A DNA stretch of 36,805 bases, from the NCBI GenBank assembly GCA_002321335.1, contig DCMG01000038.1:1-36805 (forward strand), in the 5' to 3' direction. The stretch's first letter is position 1. Each line of letters begins with the position of its first letter. Below the pieces are notes generated by a model. It was not told where the DNA came from. It was given only the letters and a program-made list of their open reading frames with translations, and did no database searches. Source of the stretch: Bacteroidales bacterium UBA1628 (GTDB taxonomy: Bacteria > Bacteroidota > Bacteroidia > Bacteroidales > UBA932). A program made the translations under genes and the position numbers. Below are positions 17,413 through 26,607 of the stretch, one piece after another.

Positions 17413-19098
17413 TTAAACCTCCTCATTGTTCATTTCGTCGTACAATCCTCCGACAGTCTCGCCGACCTTGCCAAGAATATGCTTTGTCCAATTGAACAGC
17501 TTGCGCCGCCCCTTCTTCCCATTTTTACCTGCGCGCTTCCTGTCCTCATATTCCTTGACCTCTTCGTCGGTTGGCTTGTCGAACACTCCGGGACCGTCCT
17601 CTTCGCCCAATCCGGCCGCGACGGAAGCCTCTATCGCATCATGCTTGGTTGGAGAATATGGATCATATTCAGTCTCATCGATTTTATCGTGTGGCTCTTC
17701 CCTTGTGGTATCCATCCCTGCCGTGGTATTCTCTTTCCCGGTCGTGCCCTCATTCTCCTCAGGTCTGATTCTCTCTGCTTCCTTTTCGATCATCTCCTGT
17801 TCCTGTGCGGCCGCTTCCTGTTTCTGCCCGGCAACCACCGTTTCATTTGTGTCAGCATTCATTACGCTCTCCGGTGCGGCCGGCCTGGCCACCCTGACAG
17901 GCACGTTGTTGATGCAGTTCAGAGAGCGGTCGCTTTTCGCTGACAGAATCATGCCCATTGATGTGGCGGCGCTGGTTTCGCTGGCCTCTGGGCACCCCTC
18001 GCAGGAAAAGAACCTCCTCGGTCTGCCGATTTTCACTGAATATCCTGACAAAGCCTTGATGAAGTTGGCGCAGTTCACCAGTTCCGCTCCGCCTCCTGTC
18101 ACGACAACACCGGCTCTGAGTATATCCTCGGAAGCGTAGCCGCTTTCCTGAATCTTGAACAGGAGAGCCTCGATGATTTCCTTCATCCTTGCCGTGATGA
18201 TTTCGGAGATGTATTTCACCGAAACCTGCGCGGTGGCGTTTCCGTCCTCGTCCACAATCTGGATTGTCTTTTCTCCGAGCGAGGACAGTTTGTTAGGCAT
18301 GCACGCTCCGTATGCCTTCTTGATGTTCTCAGCAAGTTCGAAGGAAAAGTTGCACTCAGACTTTATGTCGTTCGTCACGCTGTTGCCGCCGAAAGGGATG
18401 GCGGCGTAGAACCGCATGATTTTGTCTTTGAAAATTGTCACGGAACTTACCCCGGCTCCGATGTCGATCAGCGCCACACCGTTTTCCATCTGTTCGGACT
18501 TGAGGACGGCGCGCGCTGTGATGCCCGGAGTGAAATATTTCTTGGCTATCGCTATTCTGATGTCATTGAACACATTGTCGATGTTCGATGAATATCTCCG
18601 GTTCCCGATAAACACCTTGAAATTGCCTTCGAGTGTATCGGCGGCCATGCCCACGATGTCGTTCTCAGGCTCGCTGATGCTGTCCTCGGTCGAGAAAGAC
18701 TGGGCCACGGCTCCATAAATCACCTCTTTGGTGGAATCTTCCAGCGGGTATGATTCCAGCGCCATGGATTTCAGCTCTTTGATTTCGCTTTCCTGGATCA
18801 GGTCATCAGGGTCAGGCCTTTTTATGCTTGCCGACGCCGTCTCCTGGCGCACGTACCAGCGCGGCAATCCGACGACAACTTGCTGGATATTGATTCTTAA
18901 AGCCTGCTGCGCCTCGCTGATGGCCGTCTTCAGCACGGATTTGACTTTCCCCGGATTGAGGACATAACTATAGCTTATGCCAAGCGATGGTGATTCCTTG
19001 TAGTAGACCACCTCTACATTCTGGCCTTGGATCCTGGCCACGCAGACGGCCAGCTTTGATGTGCCCAGATCAACGGATGCTATGTATCTCTCTTCCAT
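17413..19098 (-). CDS. ftsA: cell division actin-like protein FtsA
   Basis: About 561 residues from the ATG at 19098 (MEERYIASVDLGTSKLAVCV). The actin-like ATPase motifs are visible: DLGTSK at the first phosphate site, IDIGAGVSSVTIF at the second, and VVTGGGAEL at the adenosine site. FtsA ties FtsZ filaments to the inner membrane. A long acidic, low-complexity tail of about 150 residues (rich in Glu, Thr, Pro) follows the ATPase core and ends in an amphipathic, basic helix (RRKLFNWTKHILGKVGETVG), the likely membrane anchor. The frame is open upstream to 19152, but those codons overlap ftsQ. The start codon is preceded by GAAT. Confidence 0.96.
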   Translation of the reverse strand: MEERYIASVDLGTSKLAVCVARIQGQNVEVVYYKESPSLGISYSYVLNPGKVKSVLKTAISEAQQALRINIQQVVVGLPRWYVRQETASASIKRPDPDDLIQESEIKELKSMALESYPLEDSTKEVIYGAVAQSFSTEDSISEPENDIVGMAADTLEGNFKVFIGNRRYSSNIDNVFNDIRIAIAKKYFTPGITARAVLKSEQMENGVALIDIGAGVSSVTIFKDKIMRFYAAIPFGGNSVTNDIKSECNFSFELAENIKKAYGACMPNKLSSLGEKTIQIVDEDGNATAQVSVKYISEIITARMKEIIEALLFKIQESGYASEDILRAGVVVTGGGAELVNCANFIKALSGYSVKIGRPRRFFSCEGCPEASETSAATSMGMILSAKSDRSLNCINNVPVRVARPAAPESVMNADTNETVVAGQKQEAAAQEQEMIEKEAERIRPEENEGTTGKENTTAGMDTTREEPHDKIDETEYDPYSPTKHDAIEASVAAGLGEEDGPGVFDKPTDEEVKEYEDRKRAGKNGKKGRRKLFNWTKHILGKVGETVGGLYDEMNNEEV

Positions 19099-19114
19099 AT
19101 TCAATTCTCTTTCT

Positions 19115-19891
19115 CTATTTTCTGCAGACAATCTGCCCGTTGTACTTAACATTCACTGTCGAATAGGATCCGGCTCCCTTGTGAGGCAGGATTGATGTGT
19201 AGTAGCGGCTGATTCGGTCGAACTTCCTCCCGAAGTCCTCTGGAAGCCCGAAGATGAACCTTTCCTTTCCCTTTCGCGGGATCATGACCAGATCGCCGTT
19301 ATCCATGACTGTGATCTGACAGATGTTCTCCGCCCATGTCCCTGAATCCTGCATATAGTTGGCCATGGCTATCACTCCGGCCAGCCATTTCCTTTCCGCC
19401 TCGGTCTTTGGCTCACCCTTGTAGCCTCTTTCGATGTTGAGCGGAACCGCACCGTCGATGACAGGCACCATCGACGTGTAGTTGCGCTGGAGAGGAAACA
19501 GGAATCCTCTCTCGTCGGCGTAGTAGCCGTTGTTGTCTTTCTGGAACCTCACCACAGGTTCCCTCTGGCGGATTCTGACATTCAGGTAGCCGTCAGGGGT
19601 GGTGTAGGCCTCCGCCTTGAGGATGGCGCTTTTCCCGTCCAGAATCTCCTCGATCTTCATCAGGTTCACGCTGTCGAGTCTCTGTCCGACACAGGCACCG
19701 TAACTTTTGCTCAGATAGCCTTCCACATCCTTGGCGGTCACGAAGTTGAAATCATCCGTGAACTCCACCTTGATACCGGCGCAAGTGATCTGCCCGATCC
19801 GCTTCTTGTTCATGCCATGGATGACGATGCAGGTCAGGCCGAGCAGACAGAACGCCACGGCCGCGAGGGTTATCTTGAGTCCTTTCTTCAT
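19115..19891 (-). CDS. ftsQ: cell division protein FtsQ
   Basis: A 258-residue bitopic membrane protein with a short basic N-terminus and one helix (ITLAAVAFCLLGLTCIVIHG). A periplasmic POTRA-like part begins QITCAGIKVEFTDDFNFVTAKDVEGYL, and the FtsQ beta domain follows (VVPVIDGAVPLNIERGYKGE, ITVMDNGDLVMIPRKG). FtsQ links early and late division proteins through FtsB/FtsL. Sequence conservation in this family is low, so position (between murC and ftsA) is a large part of the call. Its start overlaps the murC stop by 4 bases. Confidence 0.9.
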   Translation of the reverse strand: MKKGLKITLAAVAFCLLGLTCIVIHGMNKKRIGQITCAGIKVEFTDDFNFVTAKDVEGYLSKSYGACVGQRLDSVNLMKIEEILDGKSAILKAEAYTTPDGYLNVRIRQREPVVRFQKDNNGYYADERGFLFPLQRNYTSMVPVIDGAVPLNIERGYKGEPKTEAERKWLAGVIAMANYMQDSGTWAENICQITVMDNGDLVMIPRKGKERFIFGLPEDFGRKFDRISRYYTSILPHKGAGSYSTVNVKYNGQIVCRK

Positions 19892-21252
19892 TTCTTCAGT
19901 CTCTTTTCAAGAAGGTCTGTTATCGGAACGATGAACCTGTCGATGTTGCCGGCCCCGAAGGTCGCCAGAACATCAATCGGCTCATTCTCAAGGTATGCCA
20001 TCAATTCCTCTTTTTTCAGAAGCACCTTCTCGGGGGCGGTCACCTTGTCGAATATGATTTCGGAAGTGACTCCCGGGATAGGCTCCTCCCTCGCCGGGTA
20101 GATGTCCAGCAGGATCAGTTTGTCCACCTTGCTCAAAGCGGCGGCGAAATCATCGGCGAAATCCCTCGTCCTGGTGAAAAGATGCGGCTGGAATATGGCT
20201 GTGATCTTTCTGCCCGGGAATATTCCCCTCATGGAAGATATGGCCGAGGCTAATTCCTTTGGGTGGTGGGCGTAGTCGTCGATGTATGACAGATGCGGGG
20301 TGTTGAGGTGAACCTCAAGTCTGCGCTTCACTCCTGAATATGTTCCTATGGCTTCCTTGATGGCCTCCGGGGCGACCCCGTGACAGAGACAGACGGCAGC
20401 CGCGGCCACGCTGTTCTCCACGTTGACCCACCCAGGAATGCCGACACGTATGTTCTCGATCACGCCTCCTGGGTAAACCAGATCGAAGATGTAATGCCCG
20501 ACCTCGTCCGGCTTGGCGTTGGCTGCATGGTAATCCGCCGAAGGATTGTCATAACTGTAGCTCTGGATCCTGGCCTTGGTGTCGGCGGGAGTGATGTCCA
20601 GACCGTATTTCACGATCAATGTGCGGCTTACCTGAGAGGCGAAGGCTTTGAAGGCTTTCTGATATTCCTCAAGTGTGCCGTAGATGTCCAGATGGTCGGC
20701 GTCCATGGCCGTGATCGCGGCGATCGCAGGATGCAGCTGAAGGAACGAACGGTCGAACTCATCGGCCTCGGCGACGATTGTCGGCGTGTGGCTGATCAGC
20801 AGATTCGTGCCGTAGTTCTTGGATATTCCACCCAGAAAAGCCGAGCAGCCTTTCCCACTTTCGGTCAGGATATGCGCGACCAGAGTGCTGGTGGTCGTCT
20901 TTCCGTGCGTTCCCGCCACCGCCAGACAGGTCTGTCCCTCCGCCAGCTCGCCCAGCATCCGTGACCTCTTCACCAGAGTGTAGCCATGCTCTTTGACATA
21001 GACAAGTTCCTGAAGGTCAGCCGGTATGGCTGGAGTATAGACGACAAGCGTCGACGCCACGTCCTTTGGAATGTAATCCGGGTCGTCCTTGTAGTGGACG
21101 TCGATTCCTTCCTTCTCAAGGGCATGGGTCAAGTCTGAAGGAGTCCTGTCGTAGCCTGCGACCGGATACCCCTTGAACTTGTAGTACCTTGCGATGGCGC
21201 TCATGCCTATGCCACCGATTCCTATGAAATAAATCTTTGAATATTTGGACAT
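19888..21252 (-). CDS. murC: UDP-N-acetylmuramate--L-alanine ligase MurC
   Basis: A 454-residue cytoplasmic ligase that adds the first amino acid, L-alanine, to UDP-MurNAc using ATP. The N-terminal Rossmann domain has YFIGIGGIGMSAIARYY, the mark of MurC. The ATP loop is AGTHGKTTTSTLVAHI. The central domain shows ADEFDRSFL and DADHLDIYGT, and the C-terminal domain has SYIDDYAHHPKELASAI and IFQPHLFTRTRDF. The length is normal for the family. No ddl gene lies between it and ftsQ, unlike in many proteobacteria. Confidence 0.97.
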   Translation of the reverse strand: MSKYSKIYFIGIGGIGMSAIARYYKFKGYPVAGYDRTPSDLTHALEKEGIDVHYKDDPDYIPKDVASTLVVYTPAIPADLQELVYVKEHGYTLVKRSRMLGELAEGQTCLAVAGTHGKTTTSTLVAHILTESGKGCSAFLGGISKNYGTNLLISHTPTIVAEADEFDRSFLQLHPAIAAITAMDADHLDIYGTLEEYQKAFKAFASQVSRTLIVKYGLDITPADTKARIQSYSYDNPSADYHAANAKPDEVGHYIFDLVYPGGVIENIRVGIPGWVNVENSVAAAAVCLCHGVAPEAIKEAIGTYSGVKRRLEVHLNTPHLSYIDDYAHHPKELASAISSMRGIFPGRKITAIFQPHLFTRTRDFADDFAAALSKVDKLILLDIYPAREEPIPGVTSEIIFDKVTAPEKVLLKKEELMAYLENEPIDVLATFGAGNIDRFIVPITDLLEKRLKK

Positions 21253-21254
21253 TT

Positions 21255-22403
21255 CTAATGTTTGATCAATTTATAAACCTCTTCGGCGATCTTTCCCGCC
21301 GCGTCAGGCAGAGCCATCTTTCCCGCATTCTCCTCAAGCGAGGCGATTCTGTCCGGATTCTTCAGCAGCCCCAGAGCCGTAGGAATCATCTTCTCCATCG
21401 CTTCGGAATCCTTGACGATCACAGCCGCGTCTTTCTTCACCAGAGCCATCGCATTGTGAGTCTGATGATCTTCTGCCACATTGGGTGACGGGATGAATAT
21501 CACGGCTTTATGAGCGGCACATAATTCCGACACCGAACTGGCTCCGGAGCGCGAGACCACGACATCCGCCGCAGCGTAGGCGAGTTCCATCCTTCCGATG
21601 AAGTCAGAGTAATGAATATGCCGGAGTGCGTCCGGGTTCTTTTCCCTCTGCTCCTTCATGAATTCATCCACATCCTGCTTATAGTATTTTCCGCACTGCC
21701 ACAGAACATCCACTCCGTCCAGCCCCGGACATCCGTCAGAGATCCATTTCCGCATGCACTGGTTGAAACGGCTGCTCCCGAGACTTCCTCCCACAATGAA
21801 TATGTGCTTTCTGGCGGGGTCGAGACCATATTCCTTGACCCCTTCGGCCTTCATCTCCGTAGTGGCGGGAACGATGATGCTTCTGATAGGATTTCCCGTC
21901 ATGACTATCTTGTCGGCGGGAAAGAACCTCTCCATCCCTTCGTAGGCGACACAGATGCGCTGCACCCTGCTCCCGAGTTTCTTGTTTGTCAGTCCCGCAA
22001 ACCCGTTCTGCTCCTGGATCAGAGCCGGAATATTCATCCCTGTCGCAGCCCAGAGCAGGGGAGCGCTGGCGTATCCTCCGACTCCGATGGCGACCTGAGG
22101 CTTGAATTCCTTTATTATCCTTTTTGCCTTGAGCACGCTGGCGACCACTTTGAACGGAACGCAGAGGTCGTTGAGAATGTTCTTGAGGTTCAATTGCCTT
22201 TGCAGTCCGACAATCGGCAGCCCGACAATCCTGTAGCCGGCCGCTGGAACCTTCTCCATCTCCATCTTGCCCTCCGCGCCCACAAAGAGTATCTCCGTCT
22301 CCGGATTCAGCTCCTTCAGTTTGTTGGCAATCGAGACGGCCGGGAAGATGTGCCCCCCGGTACCGCCTCCGCTTATTAAGACTCTCAATGCTTTGTGTTC
22401 CAT
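21255..22403 (-). CDS. murG: UDP-GlcNAc--lipid I GlcNAc transferase MurG
   Basis: About 382 residues from the ATG at 22403 (MEHKALRVLISGGGTGGHIF). It converts lipid I to lipid II on the inner face of the membrane. The N-terminal GGGTGGHIFPA loop and the motif VGVGGYASAPLL contact the membrane and lipid acceptor. The C-terminal half carries GGSLGSSRFN, SDFIGRMELAYAAADVVVSR and GASSVSELCA, the UDP-GlcNAc site. The frame remains open to 22532 but the extra residues overlap ftsW and are not MurG-like. The gene starts 4 bases after the ftsW stop and ends 2 bases before murC begins. Confidence 0.96.
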   Translation of the reverse strand: MEHKALRVLISGGGTGGHIFPAVSIANKLKELNPETEILFVGAEGKMEMEKVPAAGYRIVGLPIVGLQRQLNLKNILNDLCVPFKVVASVLKAKRIIKEFKPQVAIGVGGYASAPLLWAATGMNIPALIQEQNGFAGLTNKKLGSRVQRICVAYEGMERFFPADKIVMTGNPIRSIIVPATTEMKAEGVKEYGLDPARKHIFIVGGSLGSSRFNQCMRKWISDGCPGLDGVDVLWQCGKYYKQDVDEFMKEQREKNPDALRHIHYSDFIGRMELAYAAADVVVSRSGASSVSELCAAHKAVIFIPSPNVAEDHQTHNAMALVKKDAAVIVKDSEAMEKMIPTALGLLKNPDRIASLEENAGKMALPDAAGKIAEEVYKLIKH

Positions 22404-22407
22404 GATC

Positions 22408-23916
22408 CTATTCATTGTTGTGGTCATCCATCCCGTAGTCCGGGATGTCATTCTCGTGCACCGGCACGCCGCCATCGTCCTCTTGTGCGGCAAAATCTTC
22501 TGTAAGTCCGCTTTCCATCCGGTCCAGGTCATCCAGCCCGCCGCTGACCTCGTCCTTTATCTCCCTGTCGACCAGAGGGGCTGCCTTGGCTGCCTCCCTG
22601 TCAATCTTCCTCTTTGCCATCTTGCTGATCGACAGTATGATTCCGAACGCGAGACTGAACATAAGGAATGAAGAGCTTCCGTGGCTGATCATCGGAAGTG
22701 TCTGCCCTGTGAGCGGACCCATGTCGCAGTTGACGGCGATGTGCATCATGGCCTGCCCGGTGATCAGCAGCACAAGACCCGCCACCGCTGTCTTGGCGAA
22801 ATGGTTGTCGCAGTTTCTCACTATAATCGAACCTCTGGCCAAAAGGCTGATGTAGAGGATGATGATGAATATCCCCCCGAGCATTCCGTATTCCTCCACC
22901 ACGAAACTGAACATATAGTCCTCGAACATGATCGGAACCACATATCTCTGTGTGCTTCGTCCCGGCCCCTTGCCGAAGAACCCGCCTTCGTGGATCGCTA
23001 TCTTCGCGCTGAGAGGCTGTTTGACATCGTCGTACGCATTTTGGAACGCCTTGCTGTTCCGTGGATTGTCTCTCATTACGTCCAGTTTGGACTCGATGCT
23101 TTCTTCAGTGATTCTGTTGAGGGCGGAGTCCAGATGCGGGAACGGTTTGTGCCCTTCTTCGAAGCAGGTGTTTATTCCTATGCAGCAAAGCAGAAGGACA
23201 GCGGCGACACCGATCGGCTTGATCAGTTCTTTCATGCTGATTCCTCCGATCAGAATGGTCGCGAACATTATCGCGCCTATGAACACTGTGCTTGACAGGC
23301 TTCCCACCATGATGCAGAGGCAGACACTGAATATCGGGAAATAGATGTAGGCTATCTTCTTGACAATCGGCCTTTTCCAGAAATCGTGTTTTTCCCCCAG
23401 CTTGTTGGCTATCAAAAAGGAGTCATTACGGAATGCGTTGACCGCCCAGGAAAGGTACATGACCATCGCGACCTTGACTATTTCAAAGACGTGGATCTGC
23501 GCTCCGAAAACCGACAGCGTTCTCCAGGCTGTATTGATTTTCTTTACTGTCACAAAACCGAGCGGCAGTTCATCTCCGCCGGTTCTACTGCACACAAGCG
23601 ATCCGGCCAAAAGCAGGAGGAGAGGCACTATCGAGAATAGGTAGCCGAGCTGCGAGAAAATCCTGAACACACCGATTTTAGGTATCGCATAGCAGATGAT
23701 GATGACTGCCAGCCCACCCGCAGACAAGAACAACTGTTCCCGGACAATCGCCATCCTGCTGGTGTGCTGCTGGAGAGCCAGCAGTGAGGTAGAGGAGAAT
23801 ATGGCCACTATGGAGAACAAGATGAGCAGGATGACGATCATCCACACGACCTTGTCTCCTTCGAAGGAATCCACGAAGTTCCAGAGAGTGTTCTTTTTCT
23901 TTGCTTCCCCTGCCAT
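22408..23916 (-). CDS. ftsW: lipid II polymerase FtsW (SEDS family)
   Basis: About 502 residues, a polytopic membrane protein of the SEDS family that polymerises septal peptidoglycan together with FtsI. SEDS landmarks are VEEYGMLGGIFIIILYISLLARG in the middle-to-late helices and GQTLPMISHGSSSFLMF near the last helix. A soluble acidic tail of about 75 residues (DREIKDEVSGGLDDLDRM and onward) follows the last helix. Two ATGs are possible, 23922 and 23916; I use the inner one because it is preceded by GAAT like ftsA and the first susC. It lies between murD and murG. Confidence 0.95.
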   Translation of the reverse strand: MAGEAKKKNTLWNFVDSFEGDKVVWMIVILLILFSIVAIFSSTSLLALQQHTSRMAIVREQLFLSAGGLAVIIICYAIPKIGVFRIFSQLGYLFSIVPLLLLLAGSLVCSRTGGDELPLGFVTVKKINTAWRTLSVFGAQIHVFEIVKVAMVMYLSWAVNAFRNDSFLIANKLGEKHDFWKRPIVKKIAYIYFPIFSVCLCIMVGSLSSTVFIGAIMFATILIGGISMKELIKPIGVAAVLLLCCIGINTCFEEGHKPFPHLDSALNRITEESIESKLDVMRDNPRNSKAFQNAYDDVKQPLSAKIAIHEGGFFGKGPGRSTQRYVVPIMFEDYMFSFVVEEYGMLGGIFIIILYISLLARGSIIVRNCDNHFAKTAVAGLVLLITGQAMMHIAVNCDMGPLTGQTLPMISHGSSSFLMFSLAFGIILSISKMAKRKIDREAAKAAPLVDREIKDEVSGGLDDLDRMESGLTEDFAAQEDDGGVPVHENDIPDYGMDDHNNE

Positions 23917-23929
23917 ATTCATTGGTTTT

Positions 23930-25270
23930 TTAGAGTCTTCTCACGGCTTCCTTGAACTTTTCGCCGCGGTCCTCGTAGCAGGTGAAGAGGTCGAAGCTGG
24001 CGCAGCACGGGCTGAGCAACACGACATCTCCGGCCTCGGCGAATTCGCTGGCAGCCTTGACGGCCTCCTCCGCTGATTTCGTGTCCACAATCCTGTCTTT
24101 CCCGACGATATCCTCGAAAGCATCGTGGAACTTGTGGTTGTCAAGCCCCAAGCAGACAATCGCCTTGACTTTCTCCTTGACCAACGGTTTGAGAACCTCA
24201 TAGTCGTTGCCCTTGTCGGTGCCGCCTACAATCCACACTATCGGTTTCCTCTGGCATTCAAGCGCATACCATGCAGCATCCACATTGGTCGCCTTCGAGT
24301 CGTTGATGTAAAGCACGTCCTTGATGCTCAGGACAGGCTCAAGCCTGTGCTCGATAGGCTGGAACGTGGCCAAAGCCTCACGAATGGTCTTGTTGTCTAT
24401 TCCTGAGGCCTTCGCGGCGAGCGCGGCGGCCATTGAGTTGTAGATGTTGTGCTTGCCGCCAAGGGCGAGTTCTTTCAGGAATATGTCGCATTCCTCCTCG
24501 CCGTACTTCACGACGATCTTGTCGTCCTTCAGGTACGCGCCTTGCTTCACCTCTGTCTTCTGGGTGAACGGCAGGCGCTTGGCTGAAAGGATGATCTTGT
24601 TAAGATGCTCGATTGTGATTTCGTCGTCGGAGTCGAAGATGAAGCAGTCTTCAGGCCTGAGGTTCTGCGTGAGGCGGAACTTGGCCTTCACGTAGTTCTC
24701 CATCTGGTAGTCGTAGCGGTCCAGATGGTCGGGCGTGATGTTGGTGATGATGGCGATGTCAGGACGGAACTCGTAGCAGTTGTCCAATTGGAAACTGCTG
24801 ATTTCCAAAACATAATAGTCGAAGTGCTCTGTCGCCACCTGATAGGCGTAGCTCTTGCCTATGTTGCCGCCGAGGCCGACGTTGAGGCCGGCGTTCTGAA
24901 GCAGGTAGTAGATCAGGGATGTGGTTGTTGTCTTGCCGTTGCTTCCTGTTATGCAGATTTTCTTCGCCTTGTCGTACCGGCCGGCGAACTCGATCTCGGA
25001 GATGATATGGATTCCTTTCGCCTCGATCTTCTTTATTATCGGCGCGGTGCTCGGGATTCCCGGACTCTTGACCACTTCGTCAGCGTTCAGGATGAGGTCT
25101 TCCGTGTGGTGTTCTTCCTCGAAACTGATATCCCATTTGCGGAGTTCGTCCGCAAAGTGCCCGGAAATCTTTCCGTAGTCGGAAAGGAACACATCGAATC
25201 CTTTCACCTTGGCCAGGACAGCGGCTCCGACACCGCTTTCTCCACCTCCCAAAACAACAATTCTGCTCAT
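23930..25270 (-). CDS. murD: UDP-MurNAc-L-alanine--D-glutamate ligase MurD
   Basis: About 446 residues from the ATG at 25270 (MSRIVVLGGGESGVGAAVLA). It adds D-glutamate to UDP-MurNAc-L-Ala. The motifs are the N-terminal Rossmann glycine loop, the ATP loop CITGSNGKTTTTSLIYY, NITPDHLDRY in the central domain, and YINDSKATNVDAAWYAL and WIVGGTDKGNDY in the C-terminal domain. The frame continues upstream to 25540, but that part would lie inside mraY and has no Mur character, so the shorter start is used. It lies 14 bases after mraY and 13 bases before ftsW. Confidence 0.97.
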   Translation of the reverse strand: MSRIVVLGGGESGVGAAVLAKVKGFDVFLSDYGKISGHFADELRKWDISFEEEHHTEDLILNADEVVKSPGIPSTAPIIKKIEAKGIHIISEIEFAGRYDKAKKICITGSNGKTTTTSLIYYLLQNAGLNVGLGGNIGKSYAYQVATEHFDYYVLEISSFQLDNCYEFRPDIAIITNITPDHLDRYDYQMENYVKAKFRLTQNLRPEDCFIFDSDDEITIEHLNKIILSAKRLPFTQKTEVKQGAYLKDDKIVVKYGEEECDIFLKELALGGKHNIYNSMAAALAAKASGIDNKTIREALATFQPIEHRLEPVLSIKDVLYINDSKATNVDAAWYALECQRKPIVWIVGGTDKGNDYEVLKPLVKEKVKAIVCLGLDNHKFHDAFEDIVGKDRIVDTKSAEEAVKAASEFAEAGDVVLLSPCCASFDLFTCYEDRGEKFKEAVRRL

Positions 25271-25284
25271 ATACCAATCTCCTT

Positions 25285-26595
25285 TTATCTTATTTTCAAC
25301 AATGCCAGCGTGGCTACCGCCAGAATGGCCCCAATCAGCCAGAACCTGGTGACTATCTTGGCTTCGGGAATGGCGTGCAACGGTCTGGTTATCAACGCCG
25401 GAATCCCTTCTTTTTGATAGTGGTGGTGCAAAGGTGTCATCTTGAATATCCTTCTGCCCTCGCCGTATCTTTTTTTCGTGTATTTGAAATAGAACCTTTG
25501 CATTATCACTGAAAGTGACTCGACCAGAAATATTCCGCAAAGGATAGGAAGCAGCAGTTCCTTTCTCATAAGGACAGCGCTCACTCCGATGATGCCTCCG
25601 ATCGTGAGGCTGCCGGTGTCACCCATGAACACCTGTGCCGGATAAGAGTTGTACCAGAGGAAGCCCATCAGCGCACCCACGAAGGCTGACATGAATATGG
25701 CTATCTCCCCGCTTCCTGGAATATACATGATGTTCAGATAGTTGGAGTTCACCAGGTTGCCCCCCAGCCATGCCAGGATGCCGAGAACCACTCCGACTAT
25801 CGCACTGGTCCCCGCGGCGAGACCGTCCATTCCGTCCGTGAGGTTCGTGCCGTTGGAGCAGGCCATTATGACAACCACGATCATCAGCACGTAGATCGCC
25901 CACTTGCAGTACCAGCCCCACCTGCCTTTGAAAGGCGAGAACCATTTGTAGTCGAACTCGTGATCCTTGACGAACGGGAGCGTGGTCTTGGTGCTCTTTA
26001 TGACATTCTTCATCTTCCATCCCGAGTCCTGAGCCACGAGCGTCTCCGTGTCCACGTTCAGGGCTTCTGAATCGCCTTGCTTGACCACGTTGGCCTCGCC
26101 GGCCACCACGGAAACCTTCTCTCTGATAACGATGTCGTCGCTGAAGCAGACCGCAAGCCCGATGATGAGTCCGAGCGCGAGCTGGGAAACCAGTTTGGCT
26201 TTCGGATGGAGGCCTTCCTTGTTGTGCTTGAAGACCTTGATGTAGTCGTCGGTGAAGCCAAGGGCTCCGCACCATAAAGTGGTCAGGAGGAGAAGCTGAG
26301 TGTAGATATTCCTAAGGTTGCAGAACAGCAGGACAGGAACCACGATGGCAAGGATGATGATGATTCCGCCCATCGTCGGTGTGCCTTTCTTCTGCATCTG
26401 GCCTTCCAGCCCGAGATCCCTGATAGTTTCGCCGATCTGCTTCCGCTGAAGCCATCTGATGATTTTGCGCCCGGCGAAGAACGAGATGAACATCGCGGTC
26501 ACACTGGTCAGCATCGCCCTGAATGACAGGTAACTGAAAAGCCCCTGTCCCGGAATGTCGTATTGCCTTAGATATTCAAAAAGATGGTAGATCAT
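25285..26595 (-). CDS. mraY: phospho-MurNAc-pentapeptide transferase MraY
   Basis: A 436-residue polytopic enzyme that makes lipid I from UDP-MurNAc-pentapeptide and undecaprenyl phosphate. Visible motifs are KKGTPTMGG near residue 69, FTDDYIKVFKHNKEGL (the aspartate pair near the metal site), NLTDGMDGLAAGTS and, near the C-terminus, TPLHHHYQKEGIP. Between the DDYIK segment and NLTDGMDG the protein carries an extended, largely hydrophilic insertion of about 70 residues (SVVAGEANVVKQGDSEALNV and onward). Long inserts here are usual in Bacteroidetes. It lies 12 bases after murE. Confidence 0.97.
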   Translation of the reverse strand: MIYHLFEYLRQYDIPGQGLFSYLSFRAMLTSVTAMFISFFAGRKIIRWLQRKQIGETIRDLGLEGQMQKKGTPTMGGIIIILAIVVPVLLFCNLRNIYTQLLLLTTLWCGALGFTDDYIKVFKHNKEGLHPKAKLVSQLALGLIIGLAVCFSDDIVIREKVSVVAGEANVVKQGDSEALNVDTETLVAQDSGWKMKNVIKSTKTTLPFVKDHEFDYKWFSPFKGRWGWYCKWAIYVLMIVVVIMACSNGTNLTDGMDGLAAGTSAIVGVVLGILAWLGGNLVNSNYLNIMYIPGSGEIAIFMSAFVGALMGFLWYNSYPAQVFMGDTGSLTIGGIIGVSAVLMRKELLLPILCGIFLVESLSVIMQRFYFKYTKKRYGEGRRIFKMTPLHHHYQKEGIPALITRPLHAIPEAKIVTRFWLIGAILAVATLALLKIR

Positions 26596-26607
26596 CGCTT
26601 TTTCCTC

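Noticed and set aside
16870..17943. 357-codon open frame on the plus strand across ftsZ and ftsA
   Set aside because: It is antisense to two certain genes and spans their junction. Its composition is that of a reverse-strand shadow.
24605..25417. 270-codon open frame on the plus strand over murD and the end of mraY
   Set aside because: It is antisense to conserved murD motifs, has no signal or domain, and is explained by the third-position bias of murD.
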